Assembly: GCF_001308875.1 (NCBI RefSeq)
Contig: NZ_KQ465109.1
Coordinates: 62,001-126,000, forward strand
Direction of reading: 5' to 3'
Origin: Lysinibacillus sp. ZYM-1
Lineage (GTDB): Bacteria; Bacillota; Bacilli; Bacillales_A; Planococcaceae
DNA: 64,000 nt
The position numbers were made by a program, and so were the translations under genes. Of the stretch, positions 60,306 to 64,000 are shown piece by piece. The first letter of the stretch is position 1. Each line of letters begins with the position of its first letter. The notes under the pieces were generated by a model, which was given only the letters and a program-made list of their open reading frames with translations, was not told where the DNA came from and made no database searches.

Positions 60306-60412
60306 CTGACATGCACCGCCCTCTCTGTTTTGATGGATATCGTTCTGTCCCTAGTTTACAAGTCATTGTTAAATTGCCAATTAACCATTTCTTAAAAAAG
60401 TCTAAAATTTCA

Positions 60413-60445
60413 TAAAAAAATACCACGTCAGGACGACGAGGTATT
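60413..60445 (-). terminator. Rho-independent terminator of the OmpR/HisKA pair
   Basis: AAATACCACGTC (60418-60429) pairs with GACGAGGTATTT (60434-60445), one mismatch, then a run of T on the minus strand. Confidence 0.85.
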
Positions 60446-60450
60446 TTATC

Positions 60451-61137
60451 TTAAACATTGAAGCGGTAGCCCGCACCCCAAACAGTTTCCAAAAACTTCG
60501 GTTGTGCTGGATCACGTTCAATTTTTTCACGAAGCTTTCGGATATGCACGGTCACTGTGGAAACATCCGCAGCTGATTCATAGCCCCAATTTCGCTCATA
60601 TAACTGTTCTTTACTTAATACTTGATTCGGATGTTTGACAAAAAACACAAGCAAATCAAATTCCTTTGTCGTAAAGGCAACTTCTTCACCATTCACAAAA
60701 ACCTTACGAGCTGATGTATCGATTGTAATACCATGGATAGACATCATATTGTTCGTTGGTTGATTTGTGGCTAAACGCTCATATCTTGATAAATGCGCCT
60801 TGACCCTTGCCACAAGTTCACTTGGACTAAAAGGCTTAGTAATATAATCATCTGCCCCTAAACCAAGGCCGCGAATTTTATCAATATCTTCTTTTTTAGC
60901 AGATACAAATAAGATCGGAATATTGTTCACTGCTCGAATTTGTTTACAAATTTCAAAGCCATTCATACCTGGCAGCATAATATCTAAAATAATTAAATCA
61001 TAATCACCATGAAGCGCCTGCTCCAGCCCCTCATCACCATTATGTTGAATATCTACCATAAAGTCATTGATTTCTAAATAATCTCTTTGGAGCTCTGCAA
61101 TGCTCACTTCATCTTCAATTAGTAGTATTTTTTTCAT
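60451..61137 (-). CDS. OmpR family response regulator
   Basis: 228-aa regulator. Receiver domain with EDE at 8-10, phospho-Asp in LIILDIMLPGMNG (about residue 53) and the KPF motif near 102; winged helix from about 130 (FTTKEFDLLVFFVKHPNQVL, then VTVHIRKLREKIE). Overlaps the upstream kinase gene by 23 bp, so translation is coupled. Resembles the YycF/WalR or PhoP subclass in architecture only. Targets unknown. Confidence 0.94.
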   Translation of the reverse strand: MKKILLIEDEVSIAELQRDYLEINDFMVDIQHNGDEGLEQALHGDYDLIILDIMLPGMNGFEICKQIRAVNNIPILFVSAKKEDIDKIRGLGLGADDYITKPFSPSELVARVKAHLSRYERLATNQPTNNMMSIHGITIDTSARKVFVNGEEVAFTTKEFDLLVFFVKHPNQVLSKEQLYERNWGYESAADVSTVTVHIRKLREKIERDPAQPKFLETVWGAGYRFNV

Positions 61138-62593
61138 GATCTTTCCCCTTTTCCTCAGCTTTTTTCAATGAAATGAATATGCTTGTTCCCTTTGTTAACT
61201 CGCTCTTCGCCCAAATATCGCCGCCCATTTCAAGAACGATTTGTTTCGCAATTGCTAATCCAAGGCCACTTCCACCTGTTTGCGAATTTCTTGAAGGTTC
61301 TGCACGGTAAAAACGATCAAATATATGTGGTAATGCGGTAGGCTCAATTCCCGTTCCGTTATCTGTCACTTGAATAATCGCATCCTCTACTCGCTCATGC
61401 AGGGAAATAATGATTTGTTTATATGGTTTATCCATATATTTTTCACTATTACTTAATAAATTGGCTAGTACACGTCTTAATTTATCACGGTCTGACATTG
61501 CAAAAAGCGGTGAACCTGCTGATATATACTGTAAATGAATATCTCTTGCAATGAAGTCAAAGCTAGCATCCTCTACATAATCATGCATATATTGTTGAAG
61601 ATTCACACTTTCCATTTGGAATGGCACCTTTTTCAAGTCTAATTTAGAAAATAAGAATAACTCATCAATCAACACATCCATATCCTTGGCTTTCGTATAG
61701 ATAGTTGTTAAATATTTGTCCATTTTCTCCTCGGTATTTGCCACACCATCTTTAATGCCCTCCACATAGCCAATAATTGAGGTCATCGGCGTTTTTAAAT
61801 CATGGGAGATATTTGACAATAGTTCTTTCCGATTTTCTTCATATTGAAGCTGAAGTTGTACAGATTCCTTGAGCTTAACTCTCATTTCCTCAAACGATCG
61901 ATTGAGCTGACCAATTTCATCATTAGAACGGGATGTAATTTCAAAATCTAAGTCACCCGATTTAATCCGTTCAGCACCTTCTTTTAAAGCTGTGATAGGA
62001 TTGATGATACTTCTAGACACTAAATAATTTAATAAGCCGATAATCATCATAAATAATACAAATAAGATACCTAAAAGAATGGGTAACAGTTCTCGCGTTA
62101 CCTCCGCATGGGAGCTAACCTCTCTTAAAACAAAAATACTGCCTTCCGTTTTATCTGGGAAATAAAAATCAAACTTAACATACGTATAAAACGCTTGATT
62201 AATCATGATCGTGTCACGCGAATTAATATTGGTCGCTTCAAAACCAGGTAAACTTTGGAGTAATAATTGTTTATGCTCTTTCTGCGTTGAATAAACAATT
62301 TGATGGTCTTTTCGCACAAAGATTTCAATGGAAGGAGCATTTATTTTTTCTAGCTGTTCTATATCTAATAGCTGCTGGGGATTATTTTTAGCCAATAATT
62401 TCAAATCTAAAAAAGCATTTTCCTCTACCGTCGTCAAAGGCTTCTGGACATAAGACTTTTTGTAAAAATGCTCAATCGCTTTGACATCACCTGTGATCGC
62501 AAAGGAAAAAAGAAAAACAGCTGCCAGTAAAAGCGTGATGGCAATAATAATAACACCTACATATGATAGCAAAAACCTTGTTTTAATCGACAT
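61115..62593 (-). CDS. Sensor histidine kinase (HAMP, HisKA, HATPase)
   Basis: 492-aa membrane kinase. Segments near 10-32 and 172-195 flank a ~140-residue extracellular sensor domain. HAMP (about 196-250), H-box LSNISHDLKTPMTSI, N-box NLLSNSEKYMD, G boxes VTDNGTGI and TGGSGLGLAIAKQI. First of two genes, kinase before regulator. SD GGGGGAA. The inverted repeat at 62662-62691 lies 69 bp upstream and may bear on its control. Signal unknown. Confidence 0.94.
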   Translation of the reverse strand: MSIKTRFLLSYVGVIIIAITLLLAAVFLFSFAITGDVKAIEHFYKKSYVQKPLTTVEENAFLDLKLLAKNNPQQLLDIEQLEKINAPSIEIFVRKDHQIVYSTQKEHKQLLLQSLPGFEATNINSRDTIMINQAFYTYVKFDFYFPDKTEGSIFVLREVSSHAEVTRELLPILLGILFVLFMMIIGLLNYLVSRSIINPITALKEGAERIKSGDLDFEITSRSNDEIGQLNRSFEEMRVKLKESVQLQLQYEENRKELLSNISHDLKTPMTSIIGYVEGIKDGVANTEEKMDKYLTTIYTKAKDMDVLIDELFLFSKLDLKKVPFQMESVNLQQYMHDYVEDASFDFIARDIHLQYISAGSPLFAMSDRDKLRRVLANLLSNSEKYMDKPYKQIIISLHERVEDAIIQVTDNGTGIEPTALPHIFDRFYRAEPSRNSQTGGSGLGLAIAKQIVLEMGGDIWAKSELTKGTSIFISLKKAEEKGKDHEKNTTN

Positions 62594-62903
62594 CTACATT
62601 CCCCCAATTAGCTGAAACTACTAGCAATGTACCATACAAATCTTAAAACTTTATAAAATCGTGCTGAAAAATCTATAAATAATTTTCAGCATCAGTATAG
62701 TATCCCGCTCACGCAAAGGAAATAATCACCTATTTGGCACATATGTCTTCCTGAACGATGTAGTTAAAGGAAAATATAAAAATCATGAAAGAAAAACTTC
62801 AAAAATCAACTTTCTACTATGACAACAGTTGTAACAAAAGATAATATTATTAAGACATCAGGTTAAGGAAATAAGAAATAATTTATCTTAAAAGGAGTAT
62901 ATT
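62594..62903. other. Intergenic region with a 9-bp inverted repeat
   Basis: 310 bp between divergent units. TGCTGAAAA (62662-62670) and TTTTCAGCA (62683-62691) form an inverted repeat with a 12-nt centre. Whether it is a terminator or an operator is unclear; no promoter is convincing. Confidence 0.55.
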
Positions 62904-63380
62904 ATGAGATTAAAATTTGAAATAGAAAATGATGTGTCAGTCCTCCTAGATAAAAGATATGGTTATGACTTTTATCTCGATAGCTTTCTAGAAGTATTAG
63001 TACATAATATAGATAGCGAGTTTTCACTCTTCTCAACTACTATGCATAGTACAATCATCATCACATTTACGGAGCTATTAATTGAGCTATATAAAACAGG
63101 TCATACACAAACATTTGATCCTTTTGGAAATGCAAATATTTATACGTTAGAACGAATTAGCAATGACCTAAAAATTACAAACTTAAGTGCATTTGGTGAT
63201 CAAGTAGAATATGTACATATACTTAATTTTACAGATTTCACTAATGCTTATTCAAAAGAGATGGAACGGTATTTAAAAGCTATGATGGCAGTCGAAGCTA
63301 ATATTGCAGAACATCCAGATTATGTATTACTGTTTGAAAGGCTAAATATGTTGAAGGATTTAAGGAGAGAAAAAGAGTAG
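62904..63380 (+). CDS. Hypothetical protein (158 aa)
   Basis: I do not recognise this protein. It is mostly helical, acidic, without signal peptide or membrane segment. Good SD (AAAAGGAG, 8-9 nt before the ATG) and a strong terminator directly after it support a real gene. A bacterial immunity-type protein is one possibility because of its size and lack of domain, but nothing proves this. It is AT-rich relative to the core genes to the left. Confidence 0.75.
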   Translation: MRLKFEIENDVSVLLDKRYGYDFYLDSFLEVLVHNIDSEFSLFSTTMHSTIIITFTELLIELYKTGHTQTFDPFGNANIYTLERISNDLKITNLSAFGDQVEYVHILNFTDFTNAYSKEMERYLKAMMAVEANIAEHPDYVLLFERLNMLKDLRREKE

Positions 63381-63400
63381 CAAATGCTACTCTTTTCTTT
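63368..63400 (+). terminator. Rho-independent terminator overlapping the stop of the 158-aa gene
   Basis: A 13- to 14-bp stem (63368-63381 with 63386-63398), loop AAAT, T-rich tail; the TAG stop lies inside the stem. Confidence 0.87.
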
Positions 63401-63536
63401 TTTACTTTTAGTTAACTAAAGCAGATTACTGTTGATGGTTATCAATTTCGATAAAATGCGATGTTAATAAAATTTCTTAACGAAAATGCAGTAACAACCA
63501 AGGGTAAGCCCTTGTCATTACTTCATTTTTCTAATG

Positions 63537-63731
63537 TTATGTAACATGTGAATAAATATTAAAGTTTGACAGAAATAGAATATATGTTGAAGTTTGAAAA
63601 AGCAGGAGATGGTTTTCGTATACCAATTCCCCCACTTTTACCTGTTTGCACCTTCTAAAGGCAACTCCAATACTTACACCTGAAATACCTAAAAATGCAA
63701 CTAATGCTAAAAATACCAAACGAAATTCCAT
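63537..63731 (-). CDS. Small hypothetical membrane peptide
   Basis: 64 aa with an N-terminal hydrophobic segment (about 5-27, LVFLALVAFLGISGVSIGVAF) followed by RRCKQ. SD TGGAG is present. The C-terminal third is unlike typical coding sequence, so a shorter product is possible. Unrecognised. Confidence 0.45.
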   Translation of the reverse strand: MEFRLVFLALVAFLGISGVSIGVAFRRCKQVKVGELVYENHLLLFQTSTYILFLSNFNIYSHVT

Positions 63732-63857
63732 AACAAAATCTCCATTTATTAACTTTCAAGGTTATAATAAGGTATATAAAAATACCAAATCCACCGCATT
63801 ATTAGTCTAATATAAAGTATATTTTTTACAACATACATATAAAAAGGAGATAAAAAT

Positions 63858-64000
63858 ATGAAAATCCAATCGAGTAATACATCAAATTATTTGAAAGTAG
63901 AGATAAATAAAAATATAAAAAATGAAAGTCTTTTAAACTTATTTAGACATGAAGATGAGAATAATGAAGAAGACAAAAAAAATAACAAATCTAGGCTTGA
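63858..64000 (+). CDS. Unidentified protein, 3' end cut by window edge
   Basis: ATG at 63858 with SD AAAAGGAG; 47 complete codons are visible, beginning MKIQSSNTSNYLKVEIN and turning strongly acidic and Lys/Asn-rich (HEDENNEEDKKNN). No domain can be named from the part seen. Confidence 0.6.
   Translation, partial: MKIQSSNTSNYLKVEINKNIKNESLLNLFRHEDENNEEDKKNNKSRL

Noticed and set aside
1-64000. Insertion sequences, prophage, tRNA or rRNA genes
   Set aside because: No transposase, integrase, phage structural gene, tRNA-like cloverleaf or rRNA segment was recognised by eye; a covariance-model search was not possible here.

Overview
The window looks like a chromosomal segment from a low-GC, endospore-forming Firmicute close to Lysinibacillus (Bacillaceae/Planococcaceae). 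The evidence is the AT-rich composition, purine-rich ribosome binding sites, many TTG/GTG starts, a spo0M gene behind a textbook sigma-W promoter, Bacillus-type YtrA, Fur and NagR/cre operators, and a GlcNAc phosphotransferase operon that carries its own ptsH and ptsI. No rRNA, tRNA, insertion sequence, prophage or CRISPR array was seen. Genus is an inference; nothing in the window identifies the species.

Layout. 1-9.3 kb: an ECF sigma factor cut by the left edge; a TetR-controlled FtsX/MacB-type ABC exporter; a DUF2975/XRE pair; a GNAT acetyltransferase; a TPR-GGDEF diguanylate cyclase; a second ECF sigma gene overlapping its probable membrane anti-sigma gene. 9.4-17.3 kb: MerR regulator plus DUF4260 protein; an RCC1-repeat protein; a two-component operon that ends in a LolA-like lipoprotein and a small membrane protein; a 31-unit tandem repeat array; the PiT phosphate transporter with its DUF47 partner. 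17.8-24.2 kb: NhaC antiporter; a multicopper oxidase/CcdA/CcdA-like cluster; spo0M; a HAD phosphatase. 24.2-30.9 kb: nagE-nagA-SIS-nagB-ptsH-ptsI operon behind NagR and CcpA sites. 31-35.1 kb: YtrA-type ABC operon and a frameshifted pseudogene. 35.2-40.9 kb: hydantoinase/DUF917/NCS1 permease operon with a PucR regulator. 41-47.5 kb: Cys-rich pentapeptide protein; Fur-controlled Efe iron uptake; MarR/MFS pair. 47.65-47.97 kb: a second tandem repeat array. 48-54.4 kb: NERD nuclease-like protein; a Fur-controlled siderophore ABC importer divergent from a ferredoxin-NADP reductase. 54.5-64 kb: methyltransferase; DUF418 protein with a DesK/DesR-like pair; a secreted protein; an ankyrin lipoprotein; an OmpR/HisKA pair; and AT-rich small orphan genes to the right edge.

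How the genes work together. Most of the window is envelope, metal and stress physiology: two iron systems share perfect Fur boxes, three two-component systems and two ECF sigma factors sense the surface, and the nag operon funnels cell-wall or chitin amino sugar through a dedicated PTS to fructose-6-phosphate.

The least explained signal is a family of 21-bp tandem repeats present twice (14934-15567 and 47650-47973). The two arrays differ in sequence but share a core (TATCCGTCACTT), a 102-bp higher-order period (four 21-bp units plus one 18-bp unit) and the same position: each begins within about 8 bp of the T-run of an intrinsic terminator. Coding explanations are weak, because the only long reading frame in array 1 starts inside the terminator hairpin and array 2 has a frame-breaking unit.
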